Both the position numbers and the translations under genes were made by a program. 63,530 nucleotides of DNA, from assembly GCA_032718475.1 (NCBI GenBank), contig JAUCBJ010005806.1:1-63530 (forward strand). Reading direction: 5' to 3'. This DNA is from Nemertoderma westbladi (lineage: Eukaryota; Xenacoelomorpha; Nemertodermatida; Nemertodermatidae). Under the pieces are notes generated by a model that made no database searches, was not told the origin of the DNA, and saw only the letters and a list, made by a program, of their open reading frames with translations. This document shows, piece by piece, positions 42,201 through 56,637 of this stretch. Positions within the stretch are counted from its first letter, which is position 1, and the number at the start of each line of letters is the position of its first letter.

Positions 42201-45200
42201 AATCTAGGAGAAATATATAGAACACCTAGTGTTAGTAATCTAGGAGAAATATAAGGAACACCTAGTGTTAGTAATCTAGGAGAATTATAAGGAACACCTA
42301 GTGTTAGTAATCTAGGATAAATTTAAGGAATACCTAATGTTAGTAATCTAGGATAAATATATAGAACACCTAGTGTTAGTAATCTAGGATAAATATATAG
42401 AACACCTAGTGTTAGTAATCTAGGAGAAATATAAGGAACACCTAGTGTTAGTAATCTAGGAGAAATATAAGGAACACCTAGTGTTAGTAATCTAGGATAA
42501 ATATAAGGAACACCTAGTGTTAGTAATCTAGGATAAATATAAGGAACACCTAGTGTTAGTAATCTAGGAGAAATATAAGGAACACTTAGTGTTAGTAATC
42601 TAGGAGAAATATAAGGAACACCTAGTGTTAGTAATCTAGGAGAAATATAAGGAACACCTAGTGTTAGTAATCTAGGAGAAATATAAGGAACACCTAGTGT
42701 TAGTAATCTAGGAGAAATATATAGAACACCTAGTGTTAGTAATCTAGGAGAAATATAAGGAACACCTAGTGTTAGTAATCTAGGAGAAATATATAGAACA
42801 CCTAGTGTTAGTAATCTAGGATAAATATAAGGAACACCTAGTGTTAGTAATCTAGGAGAAATATATAGGAACACCTAGTGTTAGTAATCTAGGAGAAATA
42901 TAAGGAACACCTAGTGTTAGTAATCTAGGAGAAATATAAGGAACACTTAGTGTTAGTAATCTAGGAGAATTATAAGGAACACCTAGTGTTAGTAATCTAG
43001 GAGAAATATGAGGACACTTAGTGTTAGTAATCTAGGAGAAATATAAGGAACACCTAGTGTTAGTAATTTAGGATAAATATAAGGAACACCTAGTGTTAGT
43101 AATCTAGGAGAAATATAAGGTACACCTAGTGTTAGTAATCTAGGAGAAATATAAGGAACACCTAGTGTTAGTAATCTAGGAGAAATATAAGGAACACCTA
43201 GTGTTAGTAATCTAGGAGAAATATAAGGAACACCTAGTGTTAGTAATCTAGGAGAAATATAAGGAACACCTAGTGTTAGTAATCTAGGAGAAATATAAGG
43301 AACACTTAGTGTTAGTAATCTAGGAGAAATATATAGAACACCTAGTGTTAGTAATCTAGGAGAAATATAAGGAACACTTAGTGTTAGTAATCTAGGAGAA
43401 ATATAAGGAACACTTAGTGTTAGTAATCTAAGATAAATATATAGAACACCTAGTGTTAGTAATCTAGGAGAAATATATAGAACACCTAGTGTTAGTAATC
43501 TAGGAGAAATATAAGGAACACCTAGTGTTAGTAATCTAGGAGAAATATAAGGAACACTTAGTGTTAGTAATCTAGGAGAAATATAAGGAACACCTAGTGT
43601 TAGTAATCTAGGAGAAATATAAGGAACACCTAGTGTTAGTAATCTAGGAGAAATATATAGAACACCTAGTGTTAGTAATCTAGGATAAATATAAGGAACA
43701 CCTAGTGTTAGTAATCTAGGAGAAATATAAGGAACACCTAGTGTTAGTAATCTAGGAGAAATATATAGAACACCTAGTGTTAGTAATCTAGGAGAAATAT
43801 AAGAACACCTAGTGTTAGTAATCTAGGAGAAATATAAGGAACACCTAGTGTTAGTAATCTAGGAGAAATATATAGAACACCTAGTGTTAGTAATCTAGGA
43901 GAAATATAAGGAACACCTAGTGTTAGTAATCTAGGAGAAATATAAGGAACACCTAGTGTTAGTAATCTAGGAGAAATATAAGGAACACCTAGTGTTAGTA
44001 ATCTAGGATAAATATATAGAACACCTAGTGTTAGTAATCTAGGATAAATATATAGAACACCTAGTGTTAGTAATCTAGGAGAAATATAAGGAACACCTAG
44101 TGTTAGTAATCTAGGAGAAATATAAGGAACACCTAGTGTTAGTAATCTAGGATAAATATAAGGAACACCTAGTGTTAGTAATCTAGGATAAATATAAGGA
44201 ACACCTAGTGTTAGTAATCTAGGATAAATATATAGAACACCTAGTGTTAGTAATCTAGGATAAATATAAGGAACACCTAGTGTTAGTAATCTAGGAGAAA
44301 TATATAGAACACCTAGTGTTAGTAATCTAGGAGAAATATAAGGAACACCTAGTGTTAGTAATCTAGGAGAAATATAAGGAACACCTAGTGTTAGTAATCT
44401 AGGAGAATTATAAGGAACACCTAGTGTTAGTAATCTAGGATAAATATAAGGAACACCTAGTGTTAGTAATCTAGGAGAAATATATAGAACACCTAGTGTT
44501 AGTAATCTAGGAGAAATATAAGGGACACCTAGTGTTAGTAATCTAGGAGAAATATAAGGAACACTTAGTGTTAGTAATCTAGGATAAATATAAGGGACAC
44601 CTAGTGTTAGTAATCTAGGATAAATATAAGGAACACCTAGTGTTAGTAATCTAGGAGAAATATATAGAACACCTAGTGTTAGTAATCTAGGAGAAATATA
44701 AGGAACACCTAGTGTTAGTAATCTAGGAGAAATATAAGGAACACTTAGTGTTAGTAATCTAGGAGAATTATAAGGAACACCTAGTGTTAGTAATCTAGGA
44801 GAAATATAAGGAACACCTAGTGTTAGTAATCTAGGAGAAATATATAGAACACCTAGTGTTAGTAATCTAGGATAAATATAAGGAACACCTAGTGTTAGTA
44901 ATCTAGGAGAAATATATAGAACACCTAGTGTTAGTAATCTAGGAGAAATATATAGAACACCTAGTGTTAGTAATCTAGGATAAATATAAGGAACACCTAG
45001 TGTTAGTAATCTAGGAGAAATATATAGAACACCTAGTGTTAGTAATCTAGGAGAAATATAAGGAACACCTAGTGTTAGTAATCTAGGAGAAATATAAGGA
45101 ACACTTAGTGTTAGTAATCTAGGAGAATTATAAGGAACACCTAGTGTTAGTAATCTAGGATATTATAAGGAACACCTAGTGTTAGTAATCTAGGATAAAT

Positions 45201-48200
45201 ATATAGAACACCTAGTGTTAGTAATCTAGGAGAAATATAAGGAACACTTAGTGTTAGTAATCTAGGAGAATTATAAGGAACACCTAGTGTTAGTAATCTA
45301 GGATAAATATAAGGAACACCTAGTGTTAGTAATCTAGGATAAATATAAGGAACACCTAGTGTTAGTAATCTAGGATAAATATATAGAACACCTAGTGTTA
45401 GCAATCTAGGAGAAATATGAGGACACTTAGTGTTAGTAATCTAGGAGAAATATAAGGAACACCTAGTGTTAGTAATCTAGGAGGATTATAAGGAACACCT
45501 AGTGTTAGTAATCTAGGAGAAATATAAGGAACACTTAGTGTTAGTAATCTAGGAGAATTATAAGGAACACCTAGTGTTAGTAATCTAGGAGAAATATAAG
45601 GAACACCTAGTGTTAGTAATCTAGGAGAAATATATAGAACACCTAGTGTTAGTAATCTAGGATAAATATAAGGAACACCTAGTGTTAGTAATCTAGGAGA
45701 AATATATAGAACACCTAGTGTTAGTAATCTAGGAGAAATATATAGAACACCTAGTGTTAGTAATCTAGGAGAAATATAAGGAACACCTAGTGTTAGTAAT
45801 CTAGGAGAAATATATAGAACACCTAGTGTTAGTAATCTAGGATAAATATAAGGAACACCTAGTGTTAGTAATCTAGGAGAAATATATAGAACACCTAGTG
45901 TTAGTAATCTAGGAGAAATATAAGGAACACCTAGTGTTAGTAATCTAGGAGAAATATATAGAACACCTAGTGTTAGTAATCTAGGAGAAATATATAGAAC
46001 ACCTAGTGTTAGTAATCTAGGAGAAATATAAGGAACACCTAGTGTTAGTAATCTAGGAGAAATATATAGAACACCTAGTGTTAGTAATCTAGGATAAATA
46101 TAAGGAACACCTAGTGTTAGTAATCTAGGAGAAATATATAGAACACCTAGTGTTAGTAATCTAGGAGAAATATAAGGAACACCTAGTGTTAGTAATCTAG
46201 GAGAAATATAAGGAACACTTAGTGTTAGTAATCTAGGAGAATTATAAGGAACACCTAGTGTTAGTAATCTAGGAGAAATATATAGAACACCTAGTGTTAG
46301 TAATCTAGGAGAAATATAAGGAACACTTAGTGTTAGTAATCTAGGAGAAATATAAGGAACACTTAGTGTTAGTAATCTAGGATAAATATAAGGGACACCT
46401 AGTGTTAGTAATCTAGGATAAATATAAGGGACACCTAGTGTTAGTAATCTAGGATAAATATATAGAACACCTAGTGTTAGTAATCTAGGAGAAATATAAT
46501 GAACACTTAGTGTTAGTAATCTAGGAGAAATATAAGGAACACTTAGTGTTAGTAATCTAGGATAAATATAAGGGACACCTAGTGTTAGTAATCTAGGATA
46601 AATATAAGGGACACCTAGTGTTAGTAATCTAGGAGAAATATTTAGAACACCTAGTGTTAGTAATCTAGGAGAAATATAAGGAACACTTAGTGTTAGTAAT
46701 CTAGGAGAATTATAAGGAACACCTAGTGTTAGTAATCTAGGAGAAATATGAGGACACTTAGTGTTAGTAATCTAAGATAAATATATAGAACACCTAGTGT
46801 TAGTAATCTAGGAGAAATATATAGAACACCTAGTGTTAGTAATCTAGGAGAAATATAAGGAACACTTAGTGTTAGTAATCTAGGAGAATTATAAGGAACA
46901 CCTAGTGTTAGTAATCTAGGAGAAATATGAGGACACTTAGTGTTAGTAATCTAAGATAAATATATAGAACACCTAGTGTTAGTAATCTAGGAGAAATATA
47001 AGGAACACCTAGTGTTAGTAATCTAGGATAAATATATAGAACACCAAGTGTTAGTAATCTAGGAGAAATATAAGGAACACCTAGTGTTAGTAATCTAGGA
47101 GAATTATAAGGAACACCTAGTGTTAGTAATCTAGGATAAATATAAGGAACACCTAGTGTTAGTAATCTAGGAGAAATATAAGGAACACCTAGTGTTAGTA
47201 ATTTAGGATAAATATAAGGAACACCTAGTGTTAGTAATCTAGGAGAAATATAAGGAACACCTAGTGTTAGTAATCTAGGATAAATATAAGGAACACCTAG
47301 TGTTAGTAATCTAGGATAAATATAAGGAACACCTAGTGTTAGTAATTTAGGATAAATATAAGGGGCACCTCTAGGATAAATATAAGGAACACCTAGTGTT
47401 AGTAATCTAGGAGAAATATAAGGAACACCTAGTGTTAGTAATCTAGGAGAAATATAAGGAACACTTAGTGTTAGTAATCTAAGATAAATATATAGAACAC
47501 CTAGTGTTAGTAATCTAGGAGAAATATAAGGAACACCTAGTGTTAGTAATCTAGGAGAAATATAAGGAACACCTAGTGTTAGTAATTTAGGATAAATATA
47601 AGGGGCACCTCTAGGATAAATATAAGGAACACTTAGTGTTAGTAATCTAGGAGAAATATAAGGAACACCTAGTGTTAGTAATCTAGGAGAAATATAAGGG
47701 ACACCTAGTGGTAGTAATCTAGGAGAAATATAAGGAACACCTAGTGTTAGTAATCTAGGAGAAATATAAGGAACACTTAGTGTTAGTAATCTAAGATAAA
47801 TATATAGAACACCTAGTGTTAGTAATCTAGGAGAAATATAAGGAACACCTAGTGTTAGTAATCTAGGAGAAATATAAGGAACACTTAGTGTTAGTAATCT
47901 AAGATAAATATATAGAACACCTAGTGTTAGTAATCTAGGATAAATATATAGAACACCTAGTGTTAGTAATCTAGGATAAATATAAGGAACACCTAGTGTT
48001 AGTAATCTAGGAGAAATATAAGGAACACTTAGTGTTAGTAATCTAGGAGAAATATAAGGAACACCTAGTGTTAGTAATCTAGGAGAAATATAAGGAACAC
48101 TTAGTGTTAGTAATCTAAGATAAATATATAGAACACCTAGTGTTAGTAATCTAGGATAAATATATAGAACACCTAGTGTTAGTAATCTAGGATAAATATA

Positions 48201-51200
48201 AGGAACACCTAGTGTTAGTAATCTAGGATAAATATAAGGAACACCTAGTGTTAGTAATCTAGGAGAAATATAAGGAACACTTAGTGTTAGTAATCTAAGA
48301 TAAATATATAGAACACCTAGTGTTAGTAATCTAGGATAAATATATAGAACACCTAGTGTTAGTAATCTAGGATAAATATAAGGAACACCTAGTGTTAGTA
48401 ATCTAGGATAAATATAAGGAACACCTAGTGTTAGTAATCTAGGAGAAATATAAGTAACACCTAGTGTTAGTAATCTAGGATAAATATAAGGGACACCTAG
48501 TGTTAGTAATCTAGGATAAATATAAGGGACACCTAGTGTTAGTAATCTAGGATAAATATAAGGGACACCTAGTGTTAGTAATCTAGGATAAATATATAGA
48601 ACACCTAGTGTTAGTAATCTAGGAGAAATATAAGGAACACCTAGTGTTAGTAATCTAGGAGAATTATAAGGAACACCTAGTGTTAGTAATCTAGGAGAAT
48701 TATAAGGAACACCTAGTGTTAGTAATCTAGGATAAATATAAGGAACACCTAGTGTTAGTAATCTAGGAGAAATATATAGAACACCTAGTGTTGGTGATCT
48801 AGGAGAAATATAAGGGACACCTAGTGTTAGTAATCTAGGAGAAATATAAGGAACACTTAGTGTTAGTAATCTAGGATAAATATAAGGGACACCTAGTGTT
48901 AGTAATCTAGGATAAATATAAGGAACACCTAGTGTTAGTAATCTAGGAGAAATATATAGAACACCTAGTGTTAGTAATCTAGGAGAAATATAAGGAACAC
49001 CTAGTGTTAGTAATCTAGGAGAAATATAAGGAACACTTAGTGTTAGTAATCTAGGAGAATTATAAGGAACACCTAGTGTTAGTAATCTAGGAGAAATATA
49101 AGGAACACCTAGTGTTAGTAATCTAGGAGAAATATATAGAACACCTAGTGTTAGTAATCTAGGATAAATATAAGGAACACCTAGTGTTAGTAATCTAGGA
49201 GAAATATATAGAACACCTAGTGTTAGTAATCTAGGAGAAATATATAGAACACCTAGTGTTAGTAATCTAGGATAAATATAAGGAACACCTAGTGTTAGTA
49301 ATCTAGGAGAAATATATAGAACACCTAGTGTTAGTAATCTAGGAGAAATATAAGGAACACCTAGTGTTAGTAATCTAGGAGAAATATAAGGAACACTTAG
49401 TGTTAGTAATCTAGGAGAATTATAAGGAACACCTAGTGTTAGTAATCTAGGATAATTATAAGGAACACCTAGTGTTAGTAATCTAGGATAAATATATAGA
49501 ACACCTAGTGTTAGTAATCTAGGAGAAATATAAGGAACACTTAGTGTTAGTAATCTAGGAGAATTATAAGGAACACCTAGTGTTAGTAATCTAGGATAAA
49601 TATAAGGAACACTTAGTGTTAGTAATCTAGGATAAATATAAGGAACACCTAGTGTTAGTAATCTAGGATAAATATATAGAACACCTAGTGTTAGCAATCT
49701 AGGAGAAATATGAGGACACTTAGTGTTAGTAATCTAGGAGAAATATAAGGAACACCTAGTGTTAGTAATCTAGGAGGATTATAAGGAACACCTAGTGTTA
49801 GTAATCTAGGAGAAATATAAGGAACACTTAGTGTTAGTAATCTAGGAGAATTATAAGGAACACCTAGTGTTAGTAATCTAGGAGAAATATAAGGAACACC
49901 TAGTGTTAGTAATCTAGGAGAAATATATAGAACACCTAGTGTTAGTAATCTAGGATAAATATAAGGAACACCTAGTGTTAGTAATCTAGGAGAAATATAT
50001 AGAACACCTAGTGTTAGTAATCTAGGAGAAATATATAGAACACCTAGTGTTAGTAATCTAGGAGAAATATAAGGAACACCTAGTGTTAGTAATCTAGGAG
50101 AAATATATAGAACACCTAGTGTTAGTAATCTAGGATAAATATAAGGAACACCTAGTGTTAGTAATCTAGGAGAAATATATAGAACACCTAGTGTTAGTAA
50201 TCTAGGAGAAATATAAGGAACACCTAGTGTTAGTAATCTAGGAGAAATATATAGAACACCTAGTGTTAGTAATCTAGGAGAAATATATAGAACACCTAGT
50301 GTTAGTAATCTAGGAGAAATATAAGGAACACCTAGTGTTAGTAATCTAGGAGAAATATATAGAACACCTAGTGTTAGTAATCTAGGATAAATATAAGGAA
50401 CACCTAGTGTTAGTAATCTAGGAGAAATATATAGAACACCTAGTGTTAGTAATCTAGGAGAAATATAAGGAACACCTAGTGTTAGTAATCTAGGAGAAAT
50501 ATAAGGAACACTTAGTGTTAGTAATCTAGGAGAATTATAAGGAACACCTAGTGTTAGTAATCTAGGAGAAATATATAGAACACCTAGTGTTAGTAATCTA
50601 GGAGAAATATAAGGAACACTTAGTGTTAGTAATCTAGGAGAAATATAAGGAACACTTAGTGTTAGTAATCTAGGATAAATATAAGGGACACCTAGTGTTA
50701 GTAATCTAGGATAAATATAAGGGACACCTAGTGTTAGTAATCTAGGATAAATATATAGAACACCTAGTGTTAGTAATCTAGGAGAAATATAATGAACACT
50801 TAGTGTTAGTAATCTAGGAGAAATATAAGGAACACTTAGTGTTAGTAATCTAGGATAAATATAAGGGACACCTAGTGTTAGTAATCTAGGATAAATATAA
50901 GGGACACCTAGTGTTAGTAATCTAGGAGAAATATTTAGAACACCTAGTGTTAGTAATCTAGGAGAAATATAAGGAACACTTAGTGTTAGTAATCTAGGAG
51001 AATTATAAGGAACACCTAGTGTTAGTAATCTAGGAGAAATATGAGGACACTTAGTGTTAGTAATCTAAGATAAATATATAGAACACCTAGTGTTAGTAAT
51101 CTAGGAGAAATATATAGAACACCTAGTGTTAGTAATCTAGGAGAAATATAAGGAACACTTAGTGTTAGTAATCTAGGAGAATTATAAGGAACACCTAGTG

Positions 51201-54200
51201 TTAGTAATCTAGGAGAAATATGAGGACACTTAGTGTTAGTAATCTAAGATAAATATATAGAACACCTAGTGTTAGTAATCTAGGAGAAATATAAGGAACA
51301 CCTAGTGTTAGTAATCTAGGATAAATATATAGAACACCAAGTGTTAGTAATCTAGGAGAAATATAAGGAACACCTAGTGTTAGTAATCTAGGAGAATTAT
51401 AAGGAACACCTAGTGTTAGTAATCTAGGATAAATATAAGGAACACCTAGTGTTAGTAATCTAGGAGAAATATAAGGAACACCTAGTGTTAGTAATTTAGG
51501 ATAAATATAAGGAACACCTAGTGTTAGTAATCTAGGAGAAATATAAGGAACACCTAGTGTTAGTAATCTAGGATAAATATAAGGAACACCTAGTGTTAGT
51601 AATCTAGGATAAATATAAGGAACACCTAGTGTTAGTAATTTAGGATAAATATAAGGGGCACCTCTAGGATAAATATAAGGAACACCTAGTGTTAGTAATC
51701 TAGGAGAAATATAAGGAACACCTAGTGTTAGTAATCTAGGAGAAATATAAGGAACACTTAGTGTTAGTAATCTAAGATAAATATATAGAACACCTAGTGT
51801 TAGTAATCTAGGAGAAATATAAGGAACACCTAGTGTTAGTAATCTAGGAGAAATATAAGGAACACCTAGTGTTAGTAATTTAGGATAAATATAAGGGGCA
51901 CCTCTAGGATAAATATAAGGAACACTTAGTGTTAGTAATCTAGGAGAAATATAAGGAACACCTAGTGTTAGTAATCTAGGAGAAATATAAGGGACACCTA
52001 GTGGTAGTAATCTAGGAGAAATATAAGGAACACCTAGTGTTAGTAATCTAGGAGAAATATAAGGAACACTTAGTGTTAGTAATCTAAGATAAATATATAG
52101 AACACCTAGTGTTAGTAATCTAGGAGAAATATAAGGAACACCTAGTGTTAGTAATCTAGGAGAAATATAAGGAACACTTAGTGTTAGTAATCTAAGATAA
52201 ATATATAGAACACCTAGTGTTAGTAATCTAGGATAAATATATAGAACACCTAGTGTTAGTAATCTAGGATAAATATAAGGAACACCTAGTGTTAGTAATC
52301 TAGGAGAAATATAAGGAACACTTAGTGTTAGTAATCTAGGAGAAATATAAGGAACACCTAGTGTTAGTAATCTAGGAGAAATATAAGGAACACTTAGTGT
52401 TAGTAATCTAAGATAAATATATAGAACACCTAGTGTTAGTAATCTAGGATAAATATATAGAACACCTAGTGTTAGTAATCTAGGATAAATATAAGGAACA
52501 CCTAGTGTTAGTAATCTAGGATAAATATAAGGAACACCTAGTGTTAGTAATCTAGGAGAAATATAAGGAACACTTAGTGTTAGTAATCTAAGATAAATAT
52601 ATAGAACACCTAGTGTTAGTAATCTAGGATAAATATATAGAACACCTAGTGTTAGTAATCTAGGATAAATATAAGGAACACCTAGTGTTAGTAATCTAGG
52701 ATAAATATAAGGAACACCTAGTGTTAGTAATCTAGGAGAAATATAAGTAACACCTAGTGTTAGTAATCTAGGATAAATATAAGGGACACCTAGTGTTAGT
52801 AATCTAGGATAAATATAAGGGACACCTAGTGTTAGTAATCTAGGATAAATATAAGGGACACCTAGTGTTAGTAATCTAGGATAAATATAAGGAACACCTA
52901 GTGTTAGTAATCTAGGAGAAATATAAGGGACACCTAGTGTTAGTAATCTAGGATAAATATAAGGGACACCTAGTGTTAGTAATCTAGGATAAATATAAGG
53001 AACACCTAGTGTTAGTAATCTAGGATAAATATATAGAACACCTAGTGTTAGTAATCTAGGATAAATATATAGAACACCTAGTGTTAGTAATCTAGGATAA
53101 ATATAAGGAACACCTAGTGTTAGTAATCTAGGAGAAATATAAGGGGCACCTAGTGTTAGTAATCTAGGAGAAATATAAGTAACACCTAGTGTTAGTAATC
53201 TAGGATAAATATAAGGGACACCTAGTGTTAGTAATCTAGGATAAATATAAGGGACACCTAGTGTTAGTAATCTAGGATAAATATAAGGGACACCTAGTGT
53301 TAGTAATCTAGGATAAATATAAGGGGCACCTCTAGGATAAATATATAGAACACCTAGTGTTAGTAATCTAGGATAAATATAAGGAACACCTAGTGTTAGT
53401 AATCTAGGATAAATATATAGAACACCTAGTGTTAGTAATCTAGGATAAATATATAGAACACCTAGTGTTAGTAATCTAGGATAAATATAAGGAACACCTA
53501 GTGTTAGTAATCTAGGATAAATATAAGGAACACCTAGTGTTAGTAATCTAGGAGAAATATAAGGGGCACCTAGTGTTAGTAATCTAGGAGAAATATAAGG
53601 GACACATAGTGTTAGTAATCTAGGATAAATATAAGGAACACCTAGTGTTAGTAATCTAGGATAAATATAAGGAACACCTAGTGTTAGTAATCTAGGAGAA
53701 ATATAAGTAACACCTAGTGTTAGTAATCTAGGATAAATATAAGGGACACCTAGTGTTAGTAATCTAGGAGAAATATAAGTAACACCTAGTGTTAGTAATC
53801 TAGGATAAATATAAGGGACACCTAGTGTTAGTAATCTAGGATAAATATAAGGGACACCTAGTGTTAGTAATCTAGGATAAATATAAGGGACACCTAGTGT
53901 TAGTAATCTAGGATAAATATAAGGAACACCTAGTGTTAGTAATCTAGGATAAATATATAGAAAACCTAGTGTTAGTAATCTAGGATAAATATATAGAACA
54001 CCTAGTGTTAGTAATCTAGGATAAATATAAGGAACACCTAGTGTTAGTAATCTAGGATAAATATATAGAACACCTAGTGTTAGTAATCTAGGATAAATAT
54101 ATAGAACACCTAGTGTTAGTAATCTAGGATAAATATAAGGAACACCTAGTGTTAGTAATCTAGGAGAAATATAAGTAACACCTAGTGTTAGTAATCTAGG

Positions 54201-56406
54201 ATAAATATAAGGGACACCTAGTGTTAGTAATCTAGGATAAATATAAGGGACACCTAGTGTTAGTAATCTAGGATAAATATAAGGGACACCTAGTGTTAGT
54301 AATCTAGGATAAATATAAGGAACACCTAGTGTTAGTAATCTAGGAGAAATATAAGGAACACTTAGTGTTAGTAATCTAAGATAAATATATAGAACACCTA
54401 GTGTTAGTAATCTAGGATAAATATATAGAACACCTAGTGTTAGTAATCTAGGATAAATATATAGAACACCTAGTGTTAGTAATCTAGGATAAATATAAGG
54501 AACACCTAGTGTTAGTAATCTAGGATAAATATATAGAACACCTAGTGTTAGTAATCTAGGATAAATATATAGAACACCTAGTGTTAGTAATCTAGGATAA
54601 ATATAAGGGACACCTAGTGTTAGTAATCTAGGATAAATATATAGAACACCTAGTGTTAGTAATCTAGGATAAATATAAGGAACACCTAGTGTTAGTAATC
54701 TAGGATAAATATATAGAACACCTAGTGTTAGTAATCTAGGATAAATATATAGAACACCTAGTGTTAGTAATCTAGGATAAATATAAGGAACACCTAGTGT
54801 TAGTAATCTAGGAGAAATATAAGTAACACCTAGTGTTAGTAATCTAGGATAAATATAAGGGACACCTAGTGTTAGTAATCTAGGATAAATATAAGGAACA
54901 CCTAGTGTTAGTAATCTAGGATAAATATATAGAACACCTAGTGTTAGTAATCTAGGATAAATATATAGAACACCTAGTGTTAGTAATCTAGGATAAATAT
55001 AAGGGACACCTAGTGTTAGTAATCTAGGATAAATATATAGAACACCTAGTGTTAGTAATCTAGGATAAATATAAGGAACACCTAGTGTTAGTAATCTAGG
55101 ATAAATATATAGAACACCTAGTGTTAGTAATCTAGGATAAATATATAGAACACCTAGTGTTAGTAATCTAGGATAAATATAAGGAACACCTAGTGTTAGT
55201 AATCTAGGAGAAATATAAGTAACACCTAGTGTTAGTAATCTAGGATAAATATAAGGGACACCTAGTGTTAGTAATCTAGGATAAATATAAGGGACACCTA
55301 GTGTTAGTAATCTAGGATAAATATAAGGGACACCTAGTGTTAGTAATCTAGGATAAATATAAGGAACACCTAGTGTTAGTAATCTAGGAGAAATATAAGG
55401 AACACTTAGTGTTAGTAATCTAGGAGAAATATAAGGAACACCTAGTGTTAGTAATCTAGGAGAAATATAAGGAACACCTAGTGTTAGTAATCTAGGATAA
55501 ATATAAGGAACACCTAGTGTTAGTAATCTAGGATAAATATAAGGAACACCTAGTGTTAGTAATCTAGGATAAATATATAGAACACCTAGTGTTAGTAATC
55601 TAGGATAAATATAAGGAACACCTAGTGTTAGTAATCTAGGATAAATATAAGGAACACCTAGTGTTAGTAATCTAGGAGAAATATAAGTAACACCTAGTGT
55701 TAGTAATCTAGGATAAATATAAGGGACACCTAGTGTTAGTAATCTAGGATAAATATAAGGGACACCTAGTGTTAGTAATCTAGGATAAATATAAGGGACA
55801 CCTAGTGTTAGTAATCTAGGATAAATATAAGGAACACCTAGTGTTAGTAATCTAGGATAAATATAAGGAACACCTAGTGTTAGTAATCTAGGAGAAATAT
55901 AAGTAACACCTAGTGTTAGTAATCTAGGATAAATATAAGGGACACCTAGTGTTAGTAATCTAGGATAAATATAAGTAACACCCAGTGTTAGTAACCTAGG
56001 AGAAATGTGAGGACACTTAGTGTTAGTAATCTAAGATAAATATATAGAACACCTAGTGTTAGTAATCTAGGATAAATATATAGAACACCTAGTGTTAGTA
56101 ATCTAGGATAAATATAAGGAACACCTAGTGTTAGTAATCTAGGATAAATATAAGGAACACCTAGTGTTAGTAATCTAGGAGAAATATAAGTAACACCTAG
56201 TGTTAGTAATCTAGGATAAATATAAGGGACACCTAGTGTTAGTAATCTAGGATAAATATAAGTAACACCCAGTGTTAGTAACCTAGGAGAAATGTGAGGA
56301 CACTTAGTGTTAGTAATTTAGGAGAAATATTTAGAACACCTAGTGTTAGTAATCTAGGAGAAATATAAGGAACACCTAGTGTTAGTGATCTAGGAGAAAT
56401 ATAAGG
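36244..56406 (-). repeat. Giant 36-bp minisatellite of branch-point/acceptor units (about 560 copies, 20.2 kb) filling isomerase intron 1
   Basis: In - strand sense the consensus unit is TTACTAACACTAGGTGTTCC + TTATATTTCTCCTAGA. It contains TACTAAC, a pyrimidine-rich tract and CTAG, and encodes in the exon's own frame 'LLTLGVPYISPR'. The unit nearest the gene is the exon 2 boundary itself. Frequent variants: TATATTTATCC, TATAATTCTCC, GTTCTATATATTT, and a deletion form reading CACCTCTAGG on the + strand. Copies are mostly over 90% alike by eye. The long ORFs (for example 46908-49697) arise because the unit is a multiple of three and lacks stops in this frame. It is intronic to both host genes. 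Confidence 0.97.
44300..52885 (-). repeat. Tandem 4.29-kb higher-order duplication inside the 36-bp array
   Basis: Rare variants recur at a constant offset of 4293 bp: GTTAGCAATC (45401/49694), ATAATGAACAC (46498/50791), ACACCAAGTG (47041/51334), GGGGCACCTC (47362/51655), GTGGTAGT (47708/52001) and TAAGTAACAC (48451/52744). The match breaks near 48592/52885, so the two copies abut. Only a few single-base differences were noticed (for example 45318 versus 49611, and a 1-bp deletion near 45159). Confidence 0.9.
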
Positions 56407-56441
56407 CCCACTTTTACCCCGAGTATAATACCACACAGTAC

Positions 56442-56459
56442 CATACATACATACATACA

Positions 56460-56493
<34 letters not shown>

Positions 56494-56578
56494 CATACAT
56501 ACATACATACATACATACATACATACATACATACATACATACATACATACATACATACATACATACATTCATACATAC
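56442..56578 (+). repeat. (CATA)n microsatellite
   Basis: About 34 tetramers with one ATAT interruption near 56488, between the 36-bp array and isomerase exon 1, within intron 1. Confidence 0.97.
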
Positions 56579-56637
56579 CGTTAGATTCATTTATTATTCT
56601 AGAATAATTATACAATAATATCGACAGGTTGGTTTAC

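Noticed and set aside
46908-49697. 929-codon open frame encoding a 12-residue repeat ('LLTLGVPYISPR')
   Set aside because: By-product of a 36-bp unit without stops in one frame; it is intronic, with no independent start or coding signature. It could be translated only if an upstream acceptor were used.
36244-56406. CRISPR-like array
   Set aside because: No spacer/repeat alternation: units are contiguous 36-bp tandem copies, in an animal intron.
36244-56406. Telomeric or centromeric satellite
   Set aside because: The array is rooted in an exon boundary and bounded on both sides by unique host-gene exons; GTGTTAG within the unit is not a telomere repeat.
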